The translations under genes and the position numbers were made by a program. A stretch of DNA of 57,838 nt, taken from assembly GCA_041690995.1 (NCBI GenBank), contig JBEPVM010000005.1:1-57838 (forward strand), in the 5' to 3' direction. This document shows positions 9,224 to 17,255 of the stretch, one piece after another (positions within the stretch are counted from its first letter, which is position 1; every line of letters begins with the position of its first letter). A model generated the notes under the pieces. That model did not search any database, was not told the DNA's origin, and saw only the letters and a list, made by a program, of their open reading frames with translations. The DNA comes from UBA4722 sp041690995. Lineage in GTDB: Bacteria > Pseudomonadota > Gammaproteobacteria > DSM-16500.

Positions 9224-9922
9224 CTATAGCTCTATAAATAACTGACGGGCTTGAAAAGAATGCAAGCCCAGCAGAGATGCAAAAGCGATGCGCATTAAAC
9301 GTTTTACGTCACGCATCGCCTCATCGTTTATCTTTTCATTGGCCAATGCCAGCAAATATTCGCCCTTAAATTGCATGTTTTCACTTTCTCCAAGTACTGA
9401 GCGCTTAAAACCCCGCTCAGGATAAAATTGATAACATTGCTCGGCCACTAAGGCATCACCTGTAGAAAAATCGCGTTGTAATTGCAAGCCATATCCCAGT
9501 TCTTCTAATAATTTTTTTTCAAATAATCGCAATGCCGACTGATGCAATCGACCGCTTTGCAAGTCTAACAAAGTATCGTGATAAATAGTATAAAGCTGTG
9601 GGTGAGGGTCGTGTTTTTGTAAAACACGCACAAGTAGCTCGTTCAAATAAAAGCCACTAAACAAGCAATCTTTTTGTAATTGAATAGGAGCGCTTTCGCT
9701 CTCAGCCGTTGTCAACATCATTAATTCAGATTTTCCTTGCCATGACAGCAGCAACGGCACAAAAGGCTGCAAAATAGGACGTAATTTTGAACGTGATGTA
9801 CGCACCCCGCGTGCGATAAGAGAAATACGGCCATCATTTTTAGAAAACACATCCAGCAACAAACTGGTTTCTCGATAGGCTCTGGAATGTAAGATAAATG
9901 CAGGTTGGAACGTGACTCGCAT
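9224..9922 (-). CDS. recO: DNA repair protein RecO
   Basis: RecO helps load RecA onto SSB-coated single-stranded DNA in the RecFOR pathway. The protein has the N-terminal OB fold (QPAFILHSRAYRETSLLLDVFS, then GRISLIARGVR) and the helical C-terminal half with LLEELGYGLQL. The zinc cysteines of some RecO proteins are absent, as in many gammaproteobacteria. I start at the ATG at 9922 (MRVTFQP) because it matches the family N-terminus and has AGGAG 11 bases upstream; a longer form would begin at 9952. It heads a minus-strand run recO-gltX-cysS. Confidence 0.9.
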   Translation of the reverse strand: MRVTFQPAFILHSRAYRETSLLLDVFSKNDGRISLIARGVRTSRSKLRPILQPFVPLLLSWQGKSELMMLTTAESESAPIQLQKDCLFSGFYLNELLVRVLQKHDPHPQLYTIYHDTLLDLQSGRLHQSALRLFEKKLLEELGYGLQLQRDFSTGDALVAEQCYQFYPERGFKRSVLGESENMQFKGEYLLALANEKINDEAMRDVKRLMRIAFASLLGLHSFQARQLFIEL

Positions 9923-10007
9923 TATATTAAACGCTCCTAATAAATATTGCATATATCAGCACAATGTTATAGTTTAAACAAGGTTAAAAACACAGGATGT
10001 GAACACT

Positions 10008-10574
10008 ATGCGAATAAAAAATTCTTTTACTTTATCATTCATACCATTTTTATTTCTCTCTGCCACCGCATTCGCTGATTTCTGTCCTTGCCCCAGCAAT
10101 TTCAATCTCATTCAGATAGGTGACTCGATACAACAAGTCATGACAACCTGCTGTGCGCCGACTTCGCAGAAAAAATATAAAGCAGAAGTGCCCATTCCAC
10201 AGAAATGGACTTATTACGTCACAGCACCGCCCAATCCTTCAAATACCACACAAGGCTCTGTCGAAATGACGGTGACATTTGATGAAACAGGTAAAGTCAC
10301 GAATATTACGGTGAATGCACAAAGCCTCGCCACAACCAATTGTGGCAGCGCCCCTACCAATTATTTTGGAGCAAATATGCCTAATTCTATTCAAGTAGGA
10401 GTTGACACGCTCGAATCTGTCAAAAAAGCCTGTGGTACTGCAAAATTCATTACTAAAGGCGTACCGCAAGAAAATACACCTTCTACACCTGAAATAGCAG
10501 AACTTCAATACGCAGGCCCACCGTCTGTTATCTTAAAATTCGAGGATGGGAAATTAACGGAGATTCAGAAATAA
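10008..10574 (+). CDS. Exported Cys-rich protein with two tandem repeat modules
   Basis: A 188-aa exported protein: the signal peptide has a hydrophobic core PFLFLSATAFA, followed by DFCPCPSNF. Two halves look like repeats of one module: IQIGDSIQQVMTTCCAP ... VTFDETGKVTNI and IQVGVDTLESVKKACG ... LKFEDGKLTEI. The pattern (short helix with Cys-x-x-Pro-like end, a Tyr/Pro stretch, a strand ending in F-x-x-G-K-x-T-x-I) resembles DUF2845/SmpA-like periplasmic proteins; this is a resemblance only. The ATG at 10008 has AGGA ten bases upstream; a GTG three codons earlier is too close to that site. Confidence 0.65.
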   Translation: MRIKNSFTLSFIPFLFLSATAFADFCPCPSNFNLIQIGDSIQQVMTTCCAPTSQKKYKAEVPIPQKWTYYVTAPPNPSNTTQGSVEMTVTFDETGKVTNITVNAQSLATTNCGSAPTNYFGANMPNSIQVGVDTLESVKKACGTAKFITKGVPQENTPSTPEIAELQYAGPPSVILKFEDGKLTEIQK

Positions 10575-10576
10575 AA

Positions 10577-10867
10577 TTACAAACCAAGTTCGCTATGTGA
10601 ACCCAACCGAACTAACTCTAACGAGTTGTAATCTGGCTTTCTATAAATCAAAATTAAATCGGGTTTTATATGACAATCTCGATGATCTTTCCATTCACCA
10701 TTTAATTGATGATCAGAATAACGTAATGGTAATGCGGTATTTTCAGAAAGCATTTTAACAATACATAAAACATCCTGCTCAAGTGTAGCCTTATACCGTC
10801 CTGATTTTTTTTCTCGTTTAAAATCGCGTTTAAATCTAGCCGTATATTTAATTGTTCTTATCATCAT
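10577..10867 (-). CDS. yafQ: YafQ-type mRNA interferase toxin (RelE superfamily)
   Basis: A 96-aa toxin of the RelE/ParE fold, YafQ subfamily, which cleaves mRNA on the ribosome when its antitoxin is degraded. The YafQ-specific tail is clear: DHQLNGEWKDHRDCHIKPD followed by LILIY and LGSHSEL. The residues matching the E. coli active site (H50, H63, D67, H87) are H53, H66, D70 and H91, all present, so the toxin looks intact. Its start overlaps the antitoxin gene by 20 bases, the usual arrangement. It ends two bases from the convergent exported-protein gene. Confidence 0.9.
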   Translation of the reverse strand: MMIRTIKYTARFKRDFKREKKSGRYKATLEQDVLCIVKMLSENTALPLRYSDHQLNGEWKDHRDCHIKPDLILIYRKPDYNSLELVRLGSHSELGL

Positions 10868-11123
10868 GCATCTTTAAACTTTTTAATAAAGTAGTAATGC
10901 CACTCACAGTAGTCAACTCCCCACGGCGAGCCGCTCTCATTGCTTCAATAGTCTCTTCATTAGGAACTAATGGCTCAAAAGGCAGCGCTTTCTCTTTAGC
11001 AACGCGCACAAGCAAGATGCGAAAGGCATCCGATACCGTTAACCCCATCGCAGCCAGCACAGCACTCGCCTCTTCCTTCGTATGCTTGTCGATACGAGCA
11101 CGCACTACAGAATTAATACCCAT
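10848..11123 (-). CDS. dinJ: DinJ/RelB-family antitoxin
   Basis: A 91-aa antitoxin with an N-terminal ribbon-helix-helix domain (VVRARIDKHTKEEASAVLAA then MGLTVSDAFRILL), the DinJ/RelB signature, and a C-terminal part that should wrap the YafQ toxin. It comes before the toxin and overlaps it. AGGAGG seven bases before the ATG gives very strong translation, as expected for an antitoxin made in excess. A palindrome at 11138-11160 just upstream is a likely autoregulatory operator. Confidence 0.9.
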   Translation of the reverse strand: MGINSVVRARIDKHTKEEASAVLAAMGLTVSDAFRILLVRVAKEKALPFEPLVPNEETIEAMRAARRGELTTVSGITTLLKSLKMHDDKNN

Positions 11124-11137
11124 ATAAAATCCTCCTA

Positions 11138-11160
11138 TTTAAGCTACATTGTAGCCCAAA
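11138..11160. promoter_or_regulatory. Putative DinJ-YafQ operator palindrome
   Basis: A near-perfect palindrome, TTTAAGCTACA-T-TGTAGCCCAAA (9 of 11 pairs match), lies just upstream of the dinJ ribosome site. RelB/DinJ-type antitoxins bind such palindromes through their ribbon-helix-helix domain to repress their own operon. The palindrome is seen directly; binding is inferred from position. Confidence 0.55.
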
Positions 11161-11259
11161 TTATTAAATTTGTCTAGTTTATCTCATAATCTATTATTTT
11201 AATTGGATATTTTAGAAGATTACTAAGCCAACAGCATTTTTTAATTTTTTTCTTCTACT

Positions 11260-12513
11260 CTACGTTAAAGAAGGGACGTTACTATTTAAGCCATTTCCTG
11301 CAGTAGAGGTAGAGACATCTGTTGTTTTTGCAGGTTTAATGTTTTTCTCAAGAGCCGCTAACCTTGCCTCACGTGCGCGATCATCTCTAGCTTTTTTTTC
11401 AGGCTCAGCAAGTCCACATTGTTGTTGAGACTTAGATGAATTAAAATTATTTGGTTTTACGCTTGATCCGCCGCACCAACTTGCTTCTTCCCTTTCATTT
11501 TCCTCTCTCTCTTCTGGTTGGCTTTGAGGTTGGTTTAGTAATCTTATGGCGTTTAGTAATGGCAGACTAATCTGATCATCTGAAAGAATTTCTTTTATTA
11601 CTCTAGCAGAAATACTGTTATCTTCAACACTCTTTTCCTCTTCTATTCTCTTACTATATAAGCCAGCTAAATAACCGTTTCCTGCCTCTTGAGCTAATAA
11701 ATTTAAGAGATATTCTTTCATTTGTATCAAAAACGCCGGAACGTCTTCTGGATCAACCCCCGTTCTCCATTGTGTTTTAATAAATATCTCACAAGTAATA
11801 TGCCTATAAGCAGCTATTACACTAGAATTAGCCCTTTGTACCCCTTGATTTATTATGCCTTGTATGTCTTTCTGCATAAGAGGTTGTAGTTCAATCAAAG
11901 AAGAAAGAGCAACATACAAATGAAATAACGCTTCTTCTTTAAGAATATCCGGGTCTAATAAACCAACGGCGTAATTAATAATGGAATTAATTTCTGCTAT
12001 AGCCCCCCCGCCATAGGCCTGTTCTCTATCCTGTTCTCTTTGTATTTTCCTTTGTTCTCTTTCTTTTTTGTCTTCTTCCTCTTCTTCATCTTCTCTGAAT
12101 ACTTCTCCAACTATGGCTGCTAAAAGTCCTACTGACTGTTGTGCTATTTGTCTTTCTGCTGCTTCTGCTTCTGCTCGCTCTCTTTCCTGTCTTCGTCTTC
12201 TACGATTTTGCTCTTCTCTAGCTTTTTCTGCTTCTTCTTTTCGTTTTTCTTCTTCCGCTTGTTGCTTTGCCTGGCGCTCTCTTGCTTTTTTTCTTTCTTC
12301 TTCTGCTACTTTTTCCCTTTGCATTCGCTCTGCTTCATTTTTATCTGTATCTCCTTCAATTTGAGCAAGCCTTGGGTCATTTGGTCTCCGCTCTTCTCTT
12401 TGCGTAGCAGAAGGTCTCACTATACCTAACCATTGCCCCAAGCATCGAAAAGGATAAACAATCCCTCTACCTATCCAGGAAAAGAAAGATACTGTTCTGT
12501 CTACTATCCACAT
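11260..12513 (-). CDS. Highly charged coiled-coil protein with hydrophobic N-terminus
   Basis: A 417-aa protein I do not recognise. Residues 1-34 are hydrophobic/aromatic (FFSWIGRGIVYPFRCLGQWL) and could be a membrane anchor or amphipathic helix. Residues about 40-165 are almost only Glu, Arg, Lys, Gln and Ala (EEERKKARER, EKRKEEAEKAREEQ), typical of a single alpha-helix or long coiled coil. Residues about 170-320 are a helical, more globular part, and the tail (320-417) is disordered and Ser/Asn/Thr-rich. AGGAG precedes the ATG by ten bases. Taxonomic setting suggests a possible secreted effector or structural protein, but this is speculative. Confidence 0.6.
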   Translation of the reverse strand: MWIVDRTVSFFSWIGRGIVYPFRCLGQWLGIVRPSATQREERRPNDPRLAQIEGDTDKNEAERMQREKVAEEERKKARERQAKQQAEEEKRKEEAEKAREEQNRRRRRQERERAEAEAAERQIAQQSVGLLAAIVGEVFREDEEEEEDKKEREQRKIQREQDREQAYGGGAIAEINSIINYAVGLLDPDILKEEALFHLYVALSSLIELQPLMQKDIQGIINQGVQRANSSVIAAYRHITCEIFIKTQWRTGVDPEDVPAFLIQMKEYLLNLLAQEAGNGYLAGLYSKRIEEEKSVEDNSISARVIKEILSDDQISLPLLNAIRLLNQPQSQPEEREENEREEASWCGGSSVKPNNFNSSKSQQQCGLAEPEKKARDDRAREARLAALEKNIKPAKTTDVSTSTAGNGLNSNVPSLT

Positions 12514-12555
12514 AAAATTTACTCTCCTGAAAATAATCGGATAATAATACTACGA

Positions 12556-13566
12556 TTATATTAAGATTTTCTTAAAGCTTGCTTTTAATAATCGATCCCG
12601 AACCGCCGTCCAATCTGTGCTAAGAGGTACATCTTCAATGATGATTTGCTTATAATTTTTATTATCTAATTCATGTAATATTTTATATAAATCATGGGCA
12701 TAGGCATGAGAGTCAAGGGGCATTCTAACATACTGAATATTTTCTTGCATCTTCTTTTGAGTAAAAAACCCAGGGCTTTTAGCCATTACCGCAAGGGGTA
12801 ACTGATTAATTTTTATATTTTTTAAAAATAGAAAGATCTCCTCTGTGGTTAGCAATTTTGCGGGCGTCTGTGGGGCATAATGTGAATTTAATGATCCTGA
12901 CACGCGGGGTGTCGTCACAGGGGAATAAATATTTTCTGGTGGAAGTGATAAATGCGCGTGATCTAAAACAGACTCTATATCGGTAGAGGTAATCATTCCT
13001 GGCCGTAAAATGACAGGATACCCACGTGTCACATCCACAATAGTAGATTCAAGGCCAATCTCACAAGACCCGCCTTCTAAAATGAGATCGACTGCATCTC
13101 CTAATTCCTCTCTTACATGCGCTGCGGTTGTGGGACTAATACGCCCAAAACGATTTGCGGAAGGTGCTGCAATGCCGCTTCCAAATGCTTTTAGGAGCGC
13201 CTGTGCCACAGGATGAGACGGTATTCGTAAACCAATGGATGGCTGACCACCTGTAACCAAATCAAGTACATGGTTCGCTTTCGGTAAAATCAATGTCAAA
13301 GGCCCAGGCCAAAATGCGTCTGCTAAACACTGCGCCAAGGGCGAAATAACGCTTGCCCATTCATTTAACTGGGCTATATCCGCCAGATGTACAATCAATG
13401 GATGATTTATAGGTCTCTGTTTTGCCTGAAAAATTTTTTCTAATGCCTCGGAGTTTTTAGCATCAGCCCCTAAGCCATAGACTGTCTCTGTTGGCATCGC
13501 AACCAAACCGCCCTGTTTTAAAATAGCGACAGCTTGAGAAATAATAGGAGGGATAACTGATGGCAT
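12556..13566 (-). CDS. tsaC: Threonylcarbamoyl-AMP synthase (Sua5/TsaC family)
   Basis: Makes threonylcarbamoyl-AMP from threonine, bicarbonate and ATP for the t6A37 modification of ANN-decoding tRNAs. The YrdC domain fills the first 200 residues: GGLVAMPTETVYGLGADA near 15-32, KQRPINHPLIVH, WPGPLTLIL, GLRIPSHP, and SANRFGRISPTTAAHV. The C-terminal 100 residues form the extra Sua5 domain, so this is the long type. I start at 13566 (MPSVIPP); a 17-residue N-terminal addition from 13617 has no family support. Divergent from scpA, 82 bases apart. Confidence 0.92.
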   Translation of the reverse strand: MPSVIPPIISQAVAILKQGGLVAMPTETVYGLGADAKNSEALEKIFQAKQRPINHPLIVHLADIAQLNEWASVISPLAQCLADAFWPGPLTLILPKANHVLDLVTGGQPSIGLRIPSHPVAQALLKAFGSGIAAPSANRFGRISPTTAAHVREELGDAVDLILEGGSCEIGLESTIVDVTRGYPVILRPGMITSTDIESVLDHAHLSLPPENIYSPVTTPRVSGSLNSHYAPQTPAKLLTTEEIFLFLKNIKINQLPLAVMAKSPGFFTQKKMQENIQYVRMPLDSHAYAHDLYKILHELDNKNYKQIIIEDVPLSTDWTAVRDRLLKASFKKILI

Positions 13567-13648
13567 ATTTGTAATACTTCTCCAATATATAAATATAAAC
13601 TTAAAAAACTGCGGCACTTAGCTGTAATATCAGCTAAAATAAGCCCTT

Positions 13649-14458
13649 ATGAATGAAACTAGTCAAGCGCCAACAAGCATTGTCCCAACGCCCATCGCCA
13701 TGATGCATGGCCAGGCTATCACAGTACTACCTAAAGACCTGTATATACCGCCTGATGCCATGGAAGTGTTTTTAGACGCATTTGAAGGGCCGCTTGATTT
13801 ATTGCTGTATCTTATCAGAAAACAAAATATTGATATACTCAACATTCCCATTGCGGAAATCACACGTCAGTATATAGAGTATGTTGAATTAATGAAGCAT
13901 GTTTCATTAGAACTCGCTGCTGAATATCTTGTGATGGCGGCTATTCTCGCTGAAATAAAATCACGCATGTTACTGCCTCGTCCTGAAAATGTAGAAGGCA
14001 CAGAAGAAGATCCTCGCGCTGAATTAATACGCCGTTTACAAGAATATGAACGCTTCAAAAAAGCAGCAGAAGAAATGGATGCTATTCCACGACAAGGCCG
14101 TGAGATTTTTAATGCCCATCTAAGTACAGATAATATGGTTTTTGAAAAGCCGCAACCTGCTGTCTCTTTACAGGAATTAATGCTTGCGTTAGCAGATGTC
14201 TTACATCGGGTTGATCTCAACACAAGCCATCACATTCAACTGGAACCCTTGTCGGTACGCGAACGCATGACCTTGATTTTATCTGCCTTGCAACAAAAAG
14301 AATTTGTGACATTCGCCAGTTTATTTACCCTGACTGAAGGACGTTCAGGAGTCGTTGTGACATTCCTTGCGATGTTAGAGTTGCTGAAAGATAACCTGAT
14401 TGAATTTGTTCAGACAATTGCGTTTGGGCCTATTCATCTAAAAGCATCATTGTGTTAG
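13649..14458 (+). CDS. scpA: Segregation and condensation protein A
   Basis: The kleisin subunit of the SMC-ScpAB condensin complex, which organises and segregates chromosomes. The 269-aa sequence has the ScpA hallmark FEGPLDLLLYLIRKQNIDI near residues 44-62, then ITRQYIEYVELM and EYLVMAAILAEIKSRMLLP, and a C-terminal winged-helix part. The first about 40 residues before this block are an N-terminal extension without family features, and the ATG at 13649 has no clear ribosome site, so the true start could be a downstream ATG near 13700. It is followed by scpB 10 bases later and then rluB. Confidence 0.93.
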   Translation: MNETSQAPTSIVPTPIAMMHGQAITVLPKDLYIPPDAMEVFLDAFEGPLDLLLYLIRKQNIDILNIPIAEITRQYIEYVELMKHVSLELAAEYLVMAAILAEIKSRMLLPRPENVEGTEEDPRAELIRRLQEYERFKKAAEEMDAIPRQGREIFNAHLSTDNMVFEKPQPAVSLQELMLALADVLHRVDLNTSHHIQLEPLSVRERMTLILSALQQKEFVTFASLFTLTEGRSGVVVTFLAMLELLKDNLIEFVQTIAFGPIHLKASLC

Positions 14459-14468
14459 TATCACTACT

Positions 14469-15092
14469 ATGAAAAATATGACTCCTGAACAATTTACTCA
14501 GATTATTGAAGCTGCTTTAATGGTCGCAGGCCAACCTTTGACTGTGGCACAACTACAAAAATTATTTGATGAATTAGATCAACCTGAAACGCATGAAATT
14601 AAATCGACTCTCATCGCTCTTCAAGAAAAATATAAAGAAACAGGCATTGAATTACATGAAGTCGCTAGCGGTTTTCAATTTCAAGCAAAAACCCAGTTAA
14701 GCCCATGGCTTTCACGACTATGGGAGGAACGCGCGCCCCGCTACTCCCGTGCATTTTTAGAAACATTAGCGTTAATTGCTTATCGACAACCCATTACCCG
14801 CGCGGAAGTTGAAGATATACGTGGTGTAAGTGCAAGCTCTCACCATTTCAAAACATTATTGGAGCGCGGATGGATTCGTATTTTGGGTCATCGGGATGTA
14901 CCTGGCAAACCTGCACTCTATGGCACAACCAAAGAATTTTTAGATTATTTTAATTTAAAAAACTTAGGCCAATTACCCACTTTAAGTGAATTAAAAGATT
15001 TAACAGATGCGCCAAAAGAATTAACGGAAGAATTACAAGTACACATACCCTCTCCTTTAAAAAATATCGCTACTGAAATAAATCATGAGTGA
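14469..15092 (+). CDS. scpB: Segregation and condensation protein B
   Basis: The winged-helix partner of ScpA in the SMC complex. The 207-aa protein shows the family core: FLETLALIAYRQPITRAEVE, then IRGVSASS, LLERGWIRILGHRDVPGKP and LYGTTKEFLDYFNLKNLGQLP in consecutive segments. It has two winged-helix domains and a short tail. It is ten bases after scpA and overlaps rluB by eight bases, giving a compact scpA-scpB-rluB operon, an order widely conserved in Gammaproteobacteria. Confidence 0.94.
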   Translation: MKNMTPEQFTQIIEAALMVAGQPLTVAQLQKLFDELDQPETHEIKSTLIALQEKYKETGIELHEVASGFQFQAKTQLSPWLSRLWEERAPRYSRAFLETLALIAYRQPITRAEVEDIRGVSASSHHFKTLLERGWIRILGHRDVPGKPALYGTTKEFLDYFNLKNLGQLPTLSELKDLTDAPKELTEELQVHIPSPLKNIATEINHE

Positions 15093-15825
15093 AAAAATCC
15101 AAAAAATACTGGCGAATGCAGGACTTGCCTCTCGCAGACAAATTGAAACATGGCTGCAAGCAGGCAGGATTCATGTCAATGGCCAATTGGCAAAACTCGG
15201 CGACCGTATCACGCTCCAAGATAAAGTGCGTGTCGATAATCGTGATATTGCGTTACTTAAAAGCGCTAACCAAAAAACGCGTATTTTACTTTACCATAAA
15301 CCCGAAGGTGAAATTTGTTCTCGCAATGATCCTGAGCAGAGGCCAACTATTTTTGATCGTTTACCCTTATTGCGAAATAGCCGATGGATTTCAGTAGGCC
15401 GTTTAGATTTTAATACGTCCGGTGTTTTATTATTAACGAATAATGGCGAATTGGCACATCGTTTAATGCACCCTTCCACTGAAATAGAACGTGAATATGC
15501 CGTGCGTGTGCAAGGCCAGGTTAGCCCTGATATGTTAAAAAATATGAAACAAGGCGTGCCATTAGAGGATGGTATTCCCGCGCATTTTGACGCTATTTCA
15601 GATGCGGGTGGAGAAGGTTCTAATCATTGGTATCATGTGCTTGTCAAAGAAGGTCGTAACCGAGTTGTCCGAAAATTATGGGAATCACAAGGCGTAAAAA
15701 TCAGCCGCTTAATCCGCATTCGGTTTGGTTCCATCACTCTACCGCGTTCTTTGCGCCGTGGCCGATGGATGGAATTAGAAAAAGAAGCAGTGACGGATTT
15801 GCTTAATAGCAATCGTATCACATAA
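15085..15825 (+). CDS. rluB: 23S rRNA pseudouridine synthase RluB
   Basis: Makes pseudouridine at 23S rRNA position 2605 (E. coli numbering). It has an N-terminal S4 RNA-binding domain (MSEKIQKILANAGLASRRQI to about residue 60) and a RsuA/RluB catalytic domain with GRLDFNTSGVLLLTN, whose Asp is the catalytic residue, and EGRNRVVRKLW near the C-terminus. The scpB-rluB linkage favours RluB over RluE or RsuA. It overlaps scpB by eight bases. No RluB-type Lys/Arg-rich tail is seen; the protein ends soon after the catalytic domain. Confidence 0.92.
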   Translation: MSEKIQKILANAGLASRRQIETWLQAGRIHVNGQLAKLGDRITLQDKVRVDNRDIALLKSANQKTRILLYHKPEGEICSRNDPEQRPTIFDRLPLLRNSRWISVGRLDFNTSGVLLLTNNGELAHRLMHPSTEIEREYAVRVQGQVSPDMLKNMKQGVPLEDGIPAHFDAISDAGGEGSNHWYHVLVKEGRNRVVRKLWESQGVKISRLIRIRFGSITLPRSLRRGRWMELEKEAVTDLLNSNRIT

Positions 15826-15843
15826 ATTATAGGCTGTTAATAA

Positions 15844-15996
15844 TTCACTAGGCTGGAAGAACCAACTACAATAGATGTAATTAAAAAAATAAACCTTAAT
15901 AATAATAGCATTTTCAGTTTTAAAGGTTCCGTGAACGATGACATATCATCATTAGTAGGATCAGCCGCTGTTAAAGTTAGTGAAACCTCTCCTTAA
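15844..15996 (+). pseudogene. Possible gene remnant, 50 open codons without a start
   Basis: Between rluB and the palindrome at 16003 there is a + strand frame of 50 codons with no ATG. It is bounded upstream by an in-frame TAA (15841) and ends in TAA at 15994. Its product is hydrophilic (IKKINLNNNSIFSF, then SVNDDISSLVGSAAVKVSE), like the C-terminal end of a longer protein. It ends seven bases before the palindrome. This could be the tail of a gene lost by deletion, or chance. I recognise no family. Confidence 0.25.
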
Positions 15997-16002
15997 AATG
16001 CT

Positions 16003-16177
16003 AACTGCTTGATAAAATCAGAATATCTCCCTATTTCAGAAATAGCAGAGCCTGTCGCCCCGCAAAAAACGCGCCACGCTCATCACAAGAACACAGACAT
16101 GTATTCGCGTTTTTGTGCGGGGCGACAGGCTCTGCTATTTCTGAAATAGGGAGATATTCTGATTTTATCAAACAGTT
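16003..16177. repeat. 175-bp near-perfect palindrome, copy A of palindromic repeat family 2
   Basis: Two arms of about 72 bases (16003-16073 and 16106-16177) are reverse complements, differing by one substitution near the outer end and one small change in an A-run. The outer arm is AT-rich (TTGATAAAATCAGAATATCT) and the inner arm GC-rich (AGCCTGTCGCCCCGC). The 32-base centre reads ACACAGACATGTATTCG and neighbours. The same core recurs at 52141-52215 and, truncated, near 24092. It lies between convergent rluB and the barrel gene, so it may act as a two-way terminator; transcription would give a very stable hairpin. The + strand from about 16048 to 16144 is open through the palindrome. Confidence 0.85.
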
Positions 16178-16382
16178 ATAACTTTATTTTCTGGGAATCA
16201 CTCAGGCAAAAAATGCGCTCTACCAATGTCCTCGAAATAATTAACATGCTCAAGGGAGACGCCTCGTATTTCTATTTGTAGGTAATTGAAAGCCACACAA
16301 TGGCGTTAATGCAAAAGCTACCTAATAGTTAGTCTTTGCAAGAGTTCTAACATTCACATCCAAGGCTGAAGATTTTTGTGCC
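16178..16382. other. Non-coding stretch between palindrome and barrel gene
   Basis: No gene is recognised. The + strand has a short frame from an ATG near 16214 broken by an in-frame TAG, which may be decayed coding sequence. I see no tRNA, promoter or clear terminator here. Together with 15826-16177 this makes a gene-poor gap of about 560 bases filled mostly by the palindrome and possible remnants. Confidence 0.4.
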
Positions 16383-17162
16383 TTAAAATGAATAGCGTAA
16401 ACTTAACAGCACATTTTGCGTTCTTAAAGGTGCTGTTATGGAGTTCACTGTAAGCAAATGTGGCGGTCTGCCGTGTGGATGCCAATCAACATTCGCAGGA
16501 CCTGCTGATGTCTGCACCTCCCCTAAATCAGTATAACGATACGCTACATCCATCGTAATATTTTTTGTTAATTCCCAAGCTACACCCGCACTCACCATAT
16601 ACGCCAGTCCAATATAATTTCCACCCACGGTTTTTGTGATCGCAGTTTGGGTAGGTGTTGGGCTTAAAAAAGGAAATTTAAAAAGTACGCCAGTCACATG
16701 CTGATAAGCCATACCGATACCTGCCCCAATAAATGGGCGCACCGTAGTTGAGAAGGCAGGCAAATCAATAAACCCAGCTGCAAATAATGCATTAGAATTA
16801 ACATCTGCGCTCACCGGTTGAGAAGAACCAGAGCGAATAAAATTAGCGTTGCCAGAATACTGAAAATGAGGTTGATAATCGAAGAGTAATTCTGTTCGAA
16901 CAGCATCCGTCAAACGGTAACCCAAACCCGCTTCAATAAGCGCAGAGGAACCAAAATTACCTTGGGCGCTGCGAAAAGACCCAAATAAATCAGGCGGCGT
17001 AGAAGCATGCGGATGAGTATCTGTAAAACGTGCAGAGTCTGAATGGCTATAACCTAAACTGCCTTTCAAATACCATTGGTTATTAAGATCATGAAAATCC
17101 GCATAACCAGGTATGAGTGAACTCGCTAAAACAACGAAAGAAATTAATCGAACCGGTAGCAT
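16383..17162 (-). CDS. Outer-membrane beta-barrel protein (OmpW/opacity-like)
   Basis: A 259-aa outer-membrane protein. The signal peptide ends near GYA, the mature start is DFHDLNNQWYLKGSLGYSHS, and the strands alternate hydrophobic residues (LIEAGLGYRLTDAVRTELLF, IGLAYMVSAGVAWEL, NITMDVAYRYTDLGEV). The C-terminus ends in LSLRYSF, the aromatic-terminated last strand recognised by the BAM complex. GAGG lies nine bases before the ATG at 17162, so that start is preferred to one two codons upstream. Substrate or role unknown; the length suggests eight to ten strands with long loops. Confidence 0.8.
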   Translation of the reverse strand: MLPVRLISFVVLASSLIPGYADFHDLNNQWYLKGSLGYSHSDSARFTDTHPHASTPPDLFGSFRSAQGNFGSSALIEAGLGYRLTDAVRTELLFDYQPHFQYSGNANFIRSGSSQPVSADVNSNALFAAGFIDLPAFSTTVRPFIGAGIGMAYQHVTGVLFKFPFLSPTPTQTAITKTVGGNYIGLAYMVSAGVAWELTKNITMDVAYRYTDLGEVQTSAGPANVDWHPHGRPPHLLTVNSITAPLRTQNVLLSLRYSF

Positions 17163-17255
17163 TACCATTTACCTCGTTATTTATTATAAGAATATTAATA
17201 ATGCTAAATTTACTGCTAAATGTAACTAAAATCAATCATATTTACGCATTTAAGA

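Noticed and set aside
12068..12429. Ser/Phe-rich open frames on the + strand opposite the charged coiled-coil gene
   Set aside because: They are mirror images of the Glu/Lys/Arg-rich coding strand (GAA/AAA codons read as TTC/TTT) and have no ribosome site.
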